Positions 42,610-51,831 of a DNA stretch of 64,000 nucleotides are shown one piece after another. The notes beneath the pieces are model-generated. The model saw only the letters and a list, made by a program, of their open reading frames with translations. It searched no databases and had not been told where the DNA came from. The DNA lies in NCBI GenBank assembly GCA_015059845.1, contig SUZR01000009.1, positions 1-64,000 on the forward strand, in the 5' to 3' direction. Made by a program: the position numbers and the translations under genes. Origin of the DNA: Rikenellaceae bacterium. GTDB lineage: Bacteria; Bacteroidota; Bacteroidia; Bacteroidales; Rikenellaceae. Numbering within the stretch: position 1 is the stretch's first letter; every line of letters begins with the position of its first letter.

Positions 42610-44013
42610 TTAGAACTTGAAGAACTCGCGGGCGTTGTTGTAGCTGATATTCTCAACCATCTGCCCCAGCCACTCTATCTCGCTGGCGGGCAGCAGGCCT
42701 GCCTCAACGTCGTTGCCGATAAGGTTACACAACGTGCGGCGGAAGTACTCGTGACGCGGGTAGCTCAGGAACGAACGCGAGTCGGTCAGCATACCCACGA
42801 AGCGGCTCAGCAAGCCCAGCACCGAGAGGGCGTTCATCTGGCGCTCCATACCATCCTTCTGGTCGAGGAACCACCAGCCCGAGCCAAACTGAATCTTGCC
42901 CGCCGTCACGCCATCCTGGAAATTACCAATCATCGTGGCAATCATCTCGTTGTCGCGCGGGTTAATATTATATAGTATGGTCTTGGTCAGCTTGCCCTGC
43001 ACATCCAGACGGTCGAGGAACTTGGCAAGGCTCTTGGCCGTGTTGGCATCGCCGATAGAGTCGAAGCCCGTATCGGGGCCCAGCAGAGCCATCATACGGC
43101 TATTGTTATTGCGGATGGGGCCGTAGTGGAACTGCTGTGTCCAGCCACTCTCCCAATCCATAATACCGAACTCGACGAGCATAGCACTCTTATATTTTCT
43201 GTTCTCCGCATCGGTAAGATTCTCTCCGCCATACACCTTCGCAAAGATAGCCTCAATCTCGGCCGCGGTGTAATCCTCTGCGTAGAACTCCTCCACTCCG
43301 TGGTCACTCAGGCGGCAGCCCACGCTCTCAAAGAAGCGGTGGCGCACACGCAGCGCATCGAGCAGCGTTGCAAACGAGCAAATCTCCACGCCCGACACCT
43401 CCGAGAGTTTATCTATATACGCCTTGAAGGCCCCGGGGTTCTCAACGGCCATAGCCTTATCGGGTCGCCACGTAGGCAGCACCTTACACTCGAAGCCATC
43501 CTCCTTGCACTTGATGTGGTGCTCCAAAGAGTCGATGGGGTCATCCGTCGTGCAGACAACCTCCACGTTATAGTGGCGCATAAGGCCACGTGCCGAGTAC
43601 TCAGGCTGCTGCAACATCTCCGAGCAGCGGTCGTAGATAGAGCGTGCTGTTGCGGGTGAGAGCAGACGCTCCTCACCAAAGGCGGTCTTCAGCTCAAGGT
43701 GGGTCCAATGGTAGAGCGGGTTACGCATAGTGTAGGGCACCGTCTCGGCCCACTTCTCGAACTTCTCCCAGTCTGAGGCATCGCCCGTACAGAAGCGCTC
43801 GGCAACGCCATTGGTACGCATAGCACGCCACTTATAGTGGTCGCCATCGAGCCATATCTCCGCCAGGTTACGGAACTTATGGTCTGATGCCACATACTCG
43901 GGATTGAGGTGGCAATGGTAATCTATGATGGGCATCTTAGCCGCGTGGTCGTGATATAATCGCTCGGCCGTCGGGCTCTGCAAAAGGAAATTAGAGTCAT
44001 TAAACTGTTTCAC
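42610..44013 (-). CDS. uxaC: Glucuronate/galacturonate isomerase
   Basis: 467 residues from a GTG at 44013; a TTG two codons upstream (44019) is the alternative, but the family N-terminus MKQFNDSNFLLQ fits the GTG. UxaC converts D-glucuronate to D-fructuronate and D-galacturonate to D-tagaturonate. The PIIDYHCHLNPEYVASD metal region and VVCTTDDPIDSLEHH are diagnostic. It feeds the kdgK-kdgA route; uxuA/uxuB or uxaA/uxaB are not in the window. Confidence 0.94.
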   Translation of the reverse strand: MKQFNDSNFLLQSPTAERLYHDHAAKMPIIDYHCHLNPEYVASDHKFRNLAEIWLDGDHYKWRAMRTNGVAERFCTGDASDWEKFEKWAETVPYTMRNPLYHWTHLELKTAFGEERLLSPATARSIYDRCSEMLQQPEYSARGLMRHYNVEVVCTTDDPIDSLEHHIKCKEDGFECKVLPTWRPDKAMAVENPGAFKAYIDKLSEVSGVEICSFATLLDALRVRHRFFESVGCRLSDHGVEEFYAEDYTAAEIEAIFAKVYGGENLTDAENRKYKSAMLVEFGIMDWESGWTQQFHYGPIRNNNSRMMALLGPDTGFDSIGDANTAKSLAKFLDRLDVQGKLTKTILYNINPRDNEMIATMIGNFQDGVTAGKIQFGSGWWFLDQKDGMERQMNALSVLGLLSRFVGMLTDSRSFLSYPRHEYFRRTLCNLIGNDVEAGLLPASEIEWLGQMVENISYNNAREFFKF

Positions 44014-44040
44014 TGTCAAAAAGTTTTTGGTTCACAAGAG

Positions 44041-44071
44041 CAAATATAACTATTTATCGAGTAAAAATCAA
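44041..44071 (-). promoter_or_regulatory. uxaC promoter
   Basis: On the minus strand: TTG (44071-44069), 20 bases, then TATATTTG (44048-44041). The start would be near 44034, about 20 bases before the GTG. Confidence 0.7.
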
Positions 44072-44135
44072 TCCCCACGAAAAAATCGCACACGCGAAAT
44101 GGGGGTTATTTTTCATTTTTTCGGTTTTGTTTTGC

Positions 44136-44143
44136 TATCTTTA
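44136..44143 (+). promoter_or_regulatory. Probable -7 box of the DUF3127 gene
   Basis: TATCTTTA, one base off TATCTTTG, 41 bases before the ATG and divergent from the uxaC promoter. Confidence 0.5.
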
Positions 44144-44184
44144 CACCAGAAAACGAAAATTTAACAACAAAAATTATCTGTATT

Positions 44185-44562
44185 ATGGAATTTGAAGGCG
44201 TAGTTTACAAAATAATGCCCGCCACAAAGGGCACATCGGCTCGTGGCGACTGGCAGCGTCAGGAGGTAATCTTCGAGTTGCCGCAGGAGTTTTCGCGCAA
44301 GATATGCGTTATTTTCTTCAACAAGGAGAGTGACGTAGCACGTCTGCGCGAGGGTATGACCTGCACCGTATCTGTAAATATCGAGTCACGCGAGTACAAC
44401 GGCAAGTGGTACACCGACGTGCGTGCCTGGCGCGTGCAGCCCAAGCAGGAGGAGGCCGCTGTTGCAGCACCCCCGATGCCCGATATGCCTCCCTTTATGG
44501 AGGAGCCGCAGTACGCCTCACCCGCATCGTCGGCAGCTGAGGTTGATGACCTGCCATTCTAA
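44185..44562 (+). CDS. DUF3127-family OB-fold-like protein with SSB-type C-terminal tail
   Basis: 125 residues. Residues 1-90 match DUF3127 (MEFEGVVYKIMPATKGTSARG, VNIESREYNGKWYTDVRAWRV), a small beta-barrel family of Bacteroidetes. A proline/alanine-rich linker follows and the protein ends AEVDDLPF, very like the acidic DDIPF tip by which single-strand binding protein recruits repair enzymes. A DNA-binding role is inferred from this tail, not proven. It has its own promoter and terminator. Confidence 0.8.
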   Translation: MEFEGVVYKIMPATKGTSARGDWQRQEVIFELPQEFSRKICVIFFNKESDVARLREGMTCTVSVNIESREYNGKWYTDVRAWRVQPKQEEAAVAAPPMPDMPPFMEEPQYASPASSAAEVDDLPF

Positions 44563-44571
44563 CAGCGCAAT

Positions 44572-44607
44572 AAAAAACTCCCGAGCCTTGCGGTTCGGGA
44601 GTTTTTC
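44572..44607. terminator. Bidirectional terminator between DUF3127 and FKBP genes
   Basis: AAAAACTCCCGA (44573-44584) pairs perfectly with TCGGGAGTTTTT (44595-44606). It serves both convergent units. Confidence 0.93.
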
Positions 44608-44625
44608 TATCTACTACGTTTCTTT

Positions 44626-45699
44626 TTACTCTGCCTGCTTGAACTCTCTCTTCTCGCCATCAGCCTCTGCGGGAGCTGCGGGAACAGACTCGGGAGTTGC
44701 TGAGCTGATTACGTCGTGCAACTCAACCTTGAACTCGAGTGCAGCATTGGGGCCAATCAAGCCACCGCCATTGCCATAAACGCCATAGCCGAGCTCTGCG
44801 GGAATCCAGAGTGTAATCTGGCCACCCTTACCTACCAACTGAAGACCCTCGGTCCAACCTGCAATAACGCCAGAGAGGGGGAAGGTGATAGCCTCGCCAC
44901 GCTCGTAAGATGAATCGAATACAGTACCGTCCATCAACTTACCCTCGTAGTCAACCTTAACCTGGTCCTGAGCCGTAGGCTTAATGCTCTCATCACCCTT
45001 GCGGTCGATGCGATACAACAGACCGCTCTCTGTCTTCTTTACACCGCTCTTCTTCTCCATCTTAGCCAACCACTCCTCAGACTCCTGCTTGTTCTTCATA
45101 GGAAGTACAACGGTGAAGTACTCCTGGATAATCATCATAGCACGGTGAGAATCAATCTCAGCCTCGCCAGCAGCTGCCTCGGTCATACCCTTGTTGAACC
45201 AGTAAGTCTGCAAAGGAATATTTGCCTGACGCAGACGAGTACCCATATCGTAACCATAGGCTGCAGAGATATTCTTACGCTCCTCGTCGCTCTCGAAAGC
45301 GTCGTAATCAGTAAAATCAATAGGCTGCTTACCCAGCAATGAGTCGGGAATATTCAACGACTCGACATAGCCATTCACGCGCTCGCGGCAGGCGTTCTGG
45401 AAGAACTCGTTCAGAGTCTCGCCAACCTTTGTGAGCTCCTGATCCTCCTCGCCAGACTTCACCTCCTTATAGAGAGCCTTCTCTGCGGCATCGCTGATTG
45501 CCTTCCAGTCAAACTTAAGGTAGGGCATATTCTGCGTTACGCCATAACCGATATCAGCACCTACGGCATACGAAACTGAGTCATACTCCGACTTACTACC
45601 CTTCTGAATCTTCTTAGAGGTGTTACCTCCGCAAGATACAATAGCAACCGCACACAATGCGATAGCCATAGAATAAATAATCTTTTTCATCTTTTCCAA
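44626..45699 (-). CDS. FKBP-type peptidyl-prolyl isomerase lipoprotein
   Basis: 357 residues. Lipobox VSC (Cys23). An N-terminal FkpA-like dimerisation region (about 40-230) precedes an FKBP domain (about 245-340: VKVDYEGKLMDGTVFDSSYERGE, VIAGWTEGLQLVGKGGQITLWIPAELGYG, IGPNAALEFKVELHDV) with the usual binding-pocket residues. It helps fold exported proteins in the periplasm. It follows a shorter FKBP lipoprotein gene by 27 bases and shares its promoter. Confidence 0.92.
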   Translation of the reverse strand: MEKMKKIIYSMAIALCAVAIVSCGGNTSKKIQKGSKSEYDSVSYAVGADIGYGVTQNMPYLKFDWKAISDAAEKALYKEVKSGEEDQELTKVGETLNEFFQNACRERVNGYVESLNIPDSLLGKQPIDFTDYDAFESDEERKNISAAYGYDMGTRLRQANIPLQTYWFNKGMTEAAAGEAEIDSHRAMMIIQEYFTVVLPMKNKQESEEWLAKMEKKSGVKKTESGLLYRIDRKGDESIKPTAQDQVKVDYEGKLMDGTVFDSSYERGEAITFPLSGVIAGWTEGLQLVGKGGQITLWIPAELGYGVYGNGGGLIGPNAALEFKVELHDVISSATPESVPAAPAEADGEKREFKQAE

Positions 45700-45726
45700 T
45701 CTATTTTGTTGTTTAATATTTTCTCA

Positions 45727-46425
45727 TTATCGGCGGCGCTTCACCTCGACGATTTTCACCTCATAGCGCAGCATAGCGTTGGCGTCGATACCCTTCTGCT
45801 TGTCGCCCTCCGAGCCATAGGCCATCGACGAGGGAATCCACAACGTGATATCACCGCCCTGACCGATGAGCTTCACGCCCTCCTTAAGGCCTGTCTGCAG
45901 ACGTCCCACCTGCGTACGCAGCGTGTCGGCACGATTCTCGGCGATGTCAACCTCCTCGCCCGCCATATTTGTCACACGATAAGTGAATGCCACCGTGTCG
46001 CGGTCGGAGTTTATCGTCTGGTTCATATCGCCCAGGCCGCCAACCTTATATGTAAGGCCACTCTTGGTGCGCACCACATTGCCATCCGAAGCGGCCAAAT
46101 CGGTGAGATACTGCTCCTCGTATTTGCGCACGCGCTCGTAAACATCGAAATTCATATATGCGAGCAGATAGGTACGTCCCTCGTCAAGGGTCATCTTCTC
46201 CGCACCGGCAAAGGCATCCTCTATACCTGCGATAATGGCCTCGGCACGCATCGTGGTGTCCATATTCATAATGTTATAGGCAATGTTCATACCGACAACA
46301 TACGAGAGCGAGTCGGCACTATTCTCCAACTTACCACTCTTCTTGGCGCTACCACCACACGCTACGGTGAACAATGCGGCTGCGGCAAAAAACCATATTA
46401 CGATTGAATGTCTGCTCATTTTCAA
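45727..46425 (-). CDS. Short FKBP-like peptidyl-prolyl isomerase lipoprotein
   Basis: 232 residues (an ATG two codons in is also possible). Lipobox TVAC (Cys23). The N-terminal dimerisation-like region is followed by a reduced FKBP domain (VAFTYRVTNMAGEEVDIAENRAD, LQTGLKEGVKLIGQGGDITLWIPSSMAYG, ANAMLRYEVKIVEV). The Phe/Asp pocket residues of active FKBPs are less well kept (no FDSS motif), so it may be a chaperone more than an isomerase. First gene of the pair. Confidence 0.85.
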   Translation of the reverse strand: MKMSRHSIVIWFFAAAALFTVACGGSAKKSGKLENSADSLSYVVGMNIAYNIMNMDTTMRAEAIIAGIEDAFAGAEKMTLDEGRTYLLAYMNFDVYERVRKYEEQYLTDLAASDGNVVRTKSGLTYKVGGLGDMNQTINSDRDTVAFTYRVTNMAGEEVDIAENRADTLRTQVGRLQTGLKEGVKLIGQGGDITLWIPSSMAYGSEGDKQKGIDANAMLRYEVKIVEVKRRR

Positions 46426-46460
46426 CTTAAGTTACGGCATTATATACCGATTTAATCGTG

Positions 46461-46468
46461 CAAAGATA
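46461..46468 (-). promoter_or_regulatory. -7 box of the FKBP lipoprotein pair
   Basis: TATCTTTG on the minus strand, 36 bases before the start codon and divergent from pdxB. Confidence 0.65.
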
Positions 46469-46488
46469 CGAAAATTTCATTTTTTACA

Positions 46489-46496
46489 TATATTTG
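46489..46496 (+). promoter_or_regulatory. -7 box of pdxB
   Basis: TATATTTG, 27 bases before the pdxB ATG. The two divergent -7 boxes are only 20 bases apart, so the two promoters share DNA. Confidence 0.6.
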
Positions 46497-46522
46497 TGAG
46501 AGAAAATAACTTATTATATCAA

Positions 46523-47518
46523 ATGAAGGTCGTAATTGACAACGCAATTCCCTACATCAAAGGGGTTTTGGAGCCTTATGCCGAGGTTCTCTACCGTGCC
46601 GGCAACGCATTCTCGGCAGAGGATGTGCGCGATGCCGATGCGCTTATCATCCGTACACGCACACGCTGCAACCGCGAGCTGCTGAACTCCTCGCGTGTAA
46701 AACTTATAGCCACGGCAACTATCGGCTTCGACCATATCGACCTCGAGTATTGCCGTCAGCAGGGAATCAAGGTTGTAACGGCCGCTGGGTGCAATGCTGC
46801 TGGCGTGCTGCAATGGGTAGCTTCGGCGCTGGCCCTGATAGCAAAGGCAGATGGCTGGCAGCCGCAGGAGCTGACGCTCGGAATCGTGGGCGTAGGAAAC
46901 GTAGGCTCGCTTGTAGAGCGCTATGCCCGCGAGTGGGGTTTTCGTATTCTGCGCTGTGACCCGCCACGTCAGATGAGTGAAGGAGGTGATTTTCTATCGC
47001 TGGAGGAGGTTGTGAGTGGCTCGGATATTGTCACCTTTCACACGCCACTCGACTCAACAACGCACCACCTTATCAACGACCGCATAATCTCTCTAATGCG
47101 CCCCAACGGCGTCATTATCAACGCCTCACGTGGTGAGGTGGCCGACACCGCGGCACTTCTCAAAGCCCCGCAGCGACTCCTGATTGATGTGTGGGAGAAT
47201 GAGCCCGCCATCAGTTCGGAACTGCTCGACAAGGCCATCGTCACAACACCCCATATTGCCGGCTACTCGGCGCAGGGTAAGGCCAACGCCTCGGTGGCAG
47301 CCGTAAGAGCCGTGGTGGAGTATTTCTCGTTGCCGCTGACGGAGTGGTATCCCTGTGAGGTGAAACCCGCCGAGCGTAGAGCGATTGGTTGGCAGGAAAT
47401 GTGCCAGACGATAAACTCGTATTGCGACCTTACCGAGGAGAGTGCCCACCTGAAGAGCCACGCCGAGGATTTCGAGTCGCTGCGCAACAATTACAACTAC
47501 CGAGAGGAGTATTTTTAA
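46523..47518 (+). CDS. pdxB: 4-phosphoerythronate dehydrogenase
   Basis: 331 residues from the ATG at 46523; the frame is open far upstream but runs into the opposing FKBP gene. PdxB oxidises 4-phosphoerythronate in the DXP-independent vitamin B6 pathway. It has the D-2-hydroxyacid dehydrogenase fold: LIIRTRTRCNRELL, IATATIGFDHID, NAAGVLQWVASAL, NAD-binding GIVGVGNVGSLVERYA, and TPHIAGYSAQGK with the catalytic His. The C-terminal dimerisation part is short. pyrD follows after 63 bases. Confidence 0.9.
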   Translation: MKVVIDNAIPYIKGVLEPYAEVLYRAGNAFSAEDVRDADALIIRTRTRCNRELLNSSRVKLIATATIGFDHIDLEYCRQQGIKVVTAAGCNAAGVLQWVASALALIAKADGWQPQELTLGIVGVGNVGSLVERYAREWGFRILRCDPPRQMSEGGDFLSLEEVVSGSDIVTFHTPLDSTTHHLINDRIISLMRPNGVIINASRGEVADTAALLKAPQRLLIDVWENEPAISSELLDKAIVTTPHIAGYSAQGKANASVAAVRAVVEYFSLPLTEWYPCEVKPAERRAIGWQEMCQTINSYCDLTEESAHLKSHAEDFESLRNNYNYREEYF

Positions 47519-47581
47519 GAAAAATTTGTACATTTGTAAGTTACTACGCCACGCATCACAGTGGCGCGAGCTGACAATGAT

Positions 47582-48682
47582 ATGATAAAGTCACTATTAA
47601 AGCCCCTGCGTTACGTCGCCAGCGACGACTTCACCATACGCCTCAAGAGATGGCGTATGCAGCTATTGTCGCGCCTGCCGCTGGGGTGTTTCGTCTTGCG
47701 AAAATTACACGCCATCTCGGCTCCGAAGCTGGAGCTGGAGGCCTTCGGTATGAAGTTTCCCTCACGCATAGGTCTGGCCGCGGGTTACGACCGCAACGGC
47801 ACGATGATAGATGCTATGGCCGCCACAGGATTCGGCTTTGTGGAGATTGGCTCCATCACGCCCCACCCCCAGCACACCAACGTGCGCCACTCGCTATACA
47901 AATTAGAGGGCGACCGCGCCCTGCTCTACAACTCTGAGATTGAGAGCGCTGGCGTTGAGCAGGTTATAAAGAATATCAAACGTCATAGCAGTCGCATAAT
48001 CGTTGGTTGCAATATCGCCAAGGGCTCTACAACCCCACGCGAGGATGCCGCCATCGACTACCTGCGCCTGTTCCGTCCGCTCTATCAATATGCCGACTAC
48101 TTCACGGTAAACATCGCCTGCAATACGGCCGAGGCGACATACGTTCCTCGCAACAAGGACGAGATTATGGCTATCCTTACGCCGCTGTTCGAGTTCCGCC
48201 GCGGACAGAACCAATACCGCCCCATACTGCTGAAAATTTCGCCCGACCTCACGGACGAGGAGATAGATACAATGACCGACATTATGCTTGACACGCCGCT
48301 CGACGGCATTGTGGCGTGTGCTGGCACGACGGGACGCTACGGTCTGGAGAACTCAAAGAACACGATGCACACGTTGGGTCGTATCCCCGGAGCGTTGTGC
48401 GGCAGGCCTCTGAAGGAGCGCGCACGCGAGGTTGTCAGCCGCATATACGAACGCTCGAAAGGCACATACCCCATCATCGGTTGCGGAGGTATTGCCACGG
48501 CTGACGATGCACTGGCTATGCTGGAGGCGGGAGCTACATTGGTGCAGGTTGGAACGGAGTACATCTACGGCGGCGGCAAGGCTATCCGCGATATGCGAGC
48601 CGGCCTGAACGAGCGTCTGCGCAAGGCTGCACAGCGAGCAGCGCAGAGCCAGACAACAGAAAACACTCAAGAAAATGATTAA
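47582..48682 (+). CDS. pyrD: Dihydroorotate dehydrogenase-like protein, class 2 type, altered active site
   Basis: 366 residues from the ATG at 47582 (an upstream GTG is rejected). Class 2 PyrD oxidises dihydroorotate with FMN and quinone at the inner membrane. The fold and many motifs are clear: IGLAAGYDRNGTMIDA, EIGSITPHPQHTN, LLKISPDLTDEEI, GRPLKERAREVV, PIIGCGGIATADDALAMLEAGATLVQVGTEYIY. But the catalytic-serine segment NISSPNT of E. coli reads NIACNTA here (Cys180), and the NTT loop reads AGTTGR. It may use cysteine as base or have changed function. The last 8 bases overlap cinA. Confidence 0.78.
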   Translation: MIKSLLKPLRYVASDDFTIRLKRWRMQLLSRLPLGCFVLRKLHAISAPKLELEAFGMKFPSRIGLAAGYDRNGTMIDAMAATGFGFVEIGSITPHPQHTNVRHSLYKLEGDRALLYNSEIESAGVEQVIKNIKRHSSRIIVGCNIAKGSTTPREDAAIDYLRLFRPLYQYADYFTVNIACNTAEATYVPRNKDEIMAILTPLFEFRRGQNQYRPILLKISPDLTDEEIDTMTDIMLDTPLDGIVACAGTTGRYGLENSKNTMHTLGRIPGALCGRPLKERAREVVSRIYERSKGTYPIIGCGGIATADDALAMLEAGATLVQVGTEYIYGGGKAIRDMRAGLNERLRKAAQRAAQSQTTENTQEND

Positions 48683-49928
48683 GGCTACAATCATAACCAT
48701 TGGCGATGAGATACTTATCGGACAGATTGTTGACACCAACTCTGTCAGCATCGCCAAACATCTCAATGCGGTAGGAATCACCGTACACGAAAAAATCTCA
48801 ATCGGTGACACCGCCCCACAAATCGAGCAGACCCTTGCCCGCGCACTTGCACAGACCGAGGTAGTTATCATTACGGGAGGCTTAGGCCCCACCAAAGATG
48901 ACATCACGAAGTTCACCCTTGCAAAGATATTCTCTTCGGGGATGCACGAGGATAAGCGCGTGGCCGACCACGTGCGCACGATGCTTGAGCGTCGTGGTAT
49001 AGAGTACAACGCACTGAACCAGTCGCAGGCGATGGTGCCCGACTGCTGCACGGTACTCTTCAACGCCCACGGCACAGCGCCGGGTATGTGGTTTGAGGAT
49101 GCGGAGGGCCGTGTGACCGTATCGTTGCCGGGCGTACCCTTCGAGATGGAGCATCTGATGGAGGATGAGGTTATGCCACGCCTGAAGGCTCACTTTGCAC
49201 TCCACGCCAACATACACCGCACGATGATTACGGCGGGCCTGCCCGAGTCGATGCTGGCAGCACGTATAGAGCTGTGGGAGGATGCGCTACCTGAAAATAT
49301 AAAGCTCGCCTATCTGCCTGCGCCAAATATTGTACGTCTGCGCCTCTCGGCCTACGACGCCGAGGATGGCGAGGCGATGCGTCAGCAGATAGATGCGGAG
49401 TTTGAGAAGCTATACAAGATTATTCCCGAACATATCGTGGGTTTTGAGAATGCCACGATGCAGGAGCTGGTACATAAGATTCTTATCGAGCGCGGGCTGA
49501 CCCTCTCTACGGCTGAGAGTTGCACGGGTGGCACTATCGCATCACGTTTCACGGCGATGGCGGGTGCTTCGGCTTACTTCCTGGGTGGTGTGGTGGCCTA
49601 CGCCAATGAGGCGAAGCGCGATATTCTGGGTGTTAACTACGACGACATCACCCACTATGGAGCTGTTAGCGAGCAGGTGGTGCGCCAGATGGCTGAGGGC
49701 GCACGCCGCATAACGGGAGCAGATTACGCCATAGCCACATCGGGCATAGCAGGTCCTGCGGGCGGCTCGGCCGAGAAACCCGTTGGTACGGTGTGGATGG
49801 CCGTAGCAACCCCTACGCAGACTATTGCCACGCTACGCAACTGCGGAACAGACCGCGGGCAGATTATAAATCGCGCCTCGGCCTACGCAATCGAAATGCT
49901 ATACAACCAACTAAAACAGAATAACTAA
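48675..49928 (+). CDS. cinA: CinA-family NMN deamidase / ADP-ribose hydrolase-like protein
   Basis: 417 residues. CinA has an N-terminal MoaB/MogA-like (COG1058) domain (IITIGDEILIGQIVDTNS, VIITGGLGPTKDDITK) and a C-terminal PncC amidase domain that recycles nicotinamide mononucleotide (STAESCTGGTIASRFTAMAGAS, YAIATSGIAGPAGGSAEKPVGTVW). Both are complete. It overlaps pyrD by 8 bases and is followed by a glycosidase after 10 bases. Confidence 0.93.
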   Translation: MIKATIITIGDEILIGQIVDTNSVSIAKHLNAVGITVHEKISIGDTAPQIEQTLARALAQTEVVIITGGLGPTKDDITKFTLAKIFSSGMHEDKRVADHVRTMLERRGIEYNALNQSQAMVPDCCTVLFNAHGTAPGMWFEDAEGRVTVSLPGVPFEMEHLMEDEVMPRLKAHFALHANIHRTMITAGLPESMLAARIELWEDALPENIKLAYLPAPNIVRLRLSAYDAEDGEAMRQQIDAEFEKLYKIIPEHIVGFENATMQELVHKILIERGLTLSTAESCTGGTIASRFTAMAGASAYFLGGVVAYANEAKRDILGVNYDDITHYGAVSEQVVRQMAEGARRITGADYAIATSGIAGPAGGSAEKPVGTVWMAVATPTQTIATLRNCGTDRGQIINRASAYAIEMLYNQLKQNN

Positions 49929-49938
49929 AATCCTACCA

Positions 49939-51735
49939 ATGAAGAAATTATCGTTAGCCCTTATCATCATAGTCGTGGGCGGCGTGCTTCTGGCCGCAAT
50001 AGAACGCATTTTCCCAGAGGAGAAAACCGTACAGATAGATGAACACACGGGCGAGCTCAAGCGCGAATATATCTCCCCCACGCGCATCGTATGGACCGAG
50101 CACGGCGACAACATCTCCAATATAGAGTATCTCCTGCGTGAAGGCAACGGTCAGGCCGACCTCACAAACAGCCACATCTGCGTGGTGAAGAGCACCTCGA
50201 CCGAACACCCCGCCATCCTGCTCGACTTCGGTCGTGAGTTGCACGGCGGCCTGCAGATTGTGACGGGTATGCCCGCAGACCACACGCCCGTGCGTATTCG
50301 TGTACGTTATGGCGAGTCGGCAAGTGAGGCTATGTGCGAGATTGACGGCAAGAATGGCGCCACAAACGACCACGCCATACGCGACTTTGAGACCACTCTG
50401 CCGTGGCTGGGAAAGATAGAGTTGGGTAACTCTGGCTTCCGCTTTGTTCGCATCGACCTTCTGGACGACAACCGCGAGCTACACCTCAAAGAGGTGCGTG
50501 CCATATCTATTATGCGCGACCTGAAATATCGCGGCACATTCGAGTGCAACGACGAGCGTCTGAATCAGATTTGGCAGACGGGAGCCCGCACCGTACATCT
50601 CAATATGCAGGAGTATCTGTGGGACGGAATCAAGCGCGACCGTTTGGTTTGGATGGGCGATATGCACCCCGAGGTAATGACCATAAGCCACGTCTTCGGC
50701 AACAACGAGATTGTGCCCAAGAGTCTGGATTTGCTCAAGAGTGTAACACCGTTACCCAATTGGATGAACACGATGTACACCTACTCATTGTGGTGGATTA
50801 TTGTTCAGCGCGACTGGTATCACTTCCACGGCGACGAGGAGTACCTCGCCGAACAGCGCGACTACCTTGTCGGACTATTGGATATTCTGCTCACCAAGCG
50901 CATTGACGAAAACGGCTACGAGACCAGCGGCGGCGGATTCCTCGACTGGCCCTCGAATGCCAACCAACCCGCAATGAAAGCTGGCACACAGGCGCTGATG
51001 ATGATGGCCATAAAGGCTGGTGGCGAGCTATGCGCTCATTTGGGCGAGGAGGCGATGGCTACACGTTGCCAGGAGCGATATGCCAAGATGGAGGAGGTTG
51101 CGCCGAAGATTGTGGAGCAGTACTTCCGCGAGGCCGAGCACCCCACAGCTCCGGGCAGCAAGCAGGCGGCATCGCTGATGGCGTTGGCCGGTATCTTGGA
51201 CGCCGAGAAGGCCAATGCAGATGTGCTGACAGTGGAGGGTGCGCGTGGCTTCTCGACATTCTACGGATATTATATGTTGCAGGCGATGGCCAAGGCGGGC
51301 GACTACGAGGGTGCTATGCAGGTTATCCGCGACTTCTGGGGCGCGATGCTCGATATGGGTGCAACCTCATTCTGGGAGGATTTCAATATAGATTGGCTGC
51401 CCAACGCCGCACCTATCGACGAACTTGTTCCCGAGGGCAAGAAGGATATTCACGGCGACTTCGGCGCATACTGCTACGAGGGTTTCCGCCACAGCCTCTG
51501 TCACGGCTGGGCGTCGGGACCTACGGCGTGGATGATAGAGCACGTGCTCGGTGTGGAGGTCGTGGAGGCGGGCTGCAAGGTGGTGCGCATCACACCTCAT
51601 CTGGGCGAGCTTGAGTGGGCAAAGGGCTCATTCCCCACGCCCTATGGTGATATTCAGATTTCTCACACACGTCAGGCCGACGGAAGTGTAAAGTCGAAGA
51701 TTGACGCTCCGCGTGGTGTAAAAATCATCAAATAA
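49939..51735 (+). CDS. GH78-like (six-hairpin) glycosidase, probable alpha-L-rhamnosidase
   Basis: 598 residues. An N-terminal signal anchor (about 5-22) leads to a beta-sandwich domain (about 60-195) and an alpha/alpha six-hairpin catalytic domain (about 205-520). The segment WDGIKRDRLVWMGDMHPE resembles the acidic catalytic motif of GH78 rhamnosidases, and WEDFNIDWLP and HSLCHGWASGPTAWM are also typical. The closing beta domain is complete (ITPHLGELEWAKGSFPTPYG). The signal lacks a clear lipobox, so it may be membrane-tethered. It may supply rhamnose or another sugar; substrate not certain. Confidence 0.8.
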   Translation: MKKLSLALIIIVVGGVLLAAIERIFPEEKTVQIDEHTGELKREYISPTRIVWTEHGDNISNIEYLLREGNGQADLTNSHICVVKSTSTEHPAILLDFGRELHGGLQIVTGMPADHTPVRIRVRYGESASEAMCEIDGKNGATNDHAIRDFETTLPWLGKIELGNSGFRFVRIDLLDDNRELHLKEVRAISIMRDLKYRGTFECNDERLNQIWQTGARTVHLNMQEYLWDGIKRDRLVWMGDMHPEVMTISHVFGNNEIVPKSLDLLKSVTPLPNWMNTMYTYSLWWIIVQRDWYHFHGDEEYLAEQRDYLVGLLDILLTKRIDENGYETSGGGFLDWPSNANQPAMKAGTQALMMMAIKAGGELCAHLGEEAMATRCQERYAKMEEVAPKIVEQYFREAEHPTAPGSKQAASLMALAGILDAEKANADVLTVEGARGFSTFYGYYMLQAMAKAGDYEGAMQVIRDFWGAMLDMGATSFWEDFNIDWLPNAAPIDELVPEGKKDIHGDFGAYCYEGFRHSLCHGWASGPTAWMIEHVLGVEVVEAGCKVVRITPHLGELEWAKGSFPTPYGDIQISHTRQADGSVKSKIDAPRGVKIIK

Positions 51736-51756
51736 AACACCCGAAACAGAGAAAAA

Positions 51757-51791
51757 TAAAGGTTGTCCACCACGGCGGGCAGCCTCTTTTT
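51757..51791 (+). terminator. Terminator after the GH78-like gene
   Basis: AGGTTGTCC (51760-51768) pairs with GGGCAGCCT (51777-51785) with two wobbles, followed by a T run. Confidence 0.82.
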
Positions 51792-51831
51792 ATTGCTTCC
51801 GAGAGCAATTATCCGAAAAAAATTAAAAAAC

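Noticed and set aside
46283..46522. Longer PdxB with 80 extra N-terminal residues
   Set aside because: It overlaps the start of the FKBP gene and both divergent promoters; the D-2-hydroxyacid dehydrogenase domain starts at 46523.
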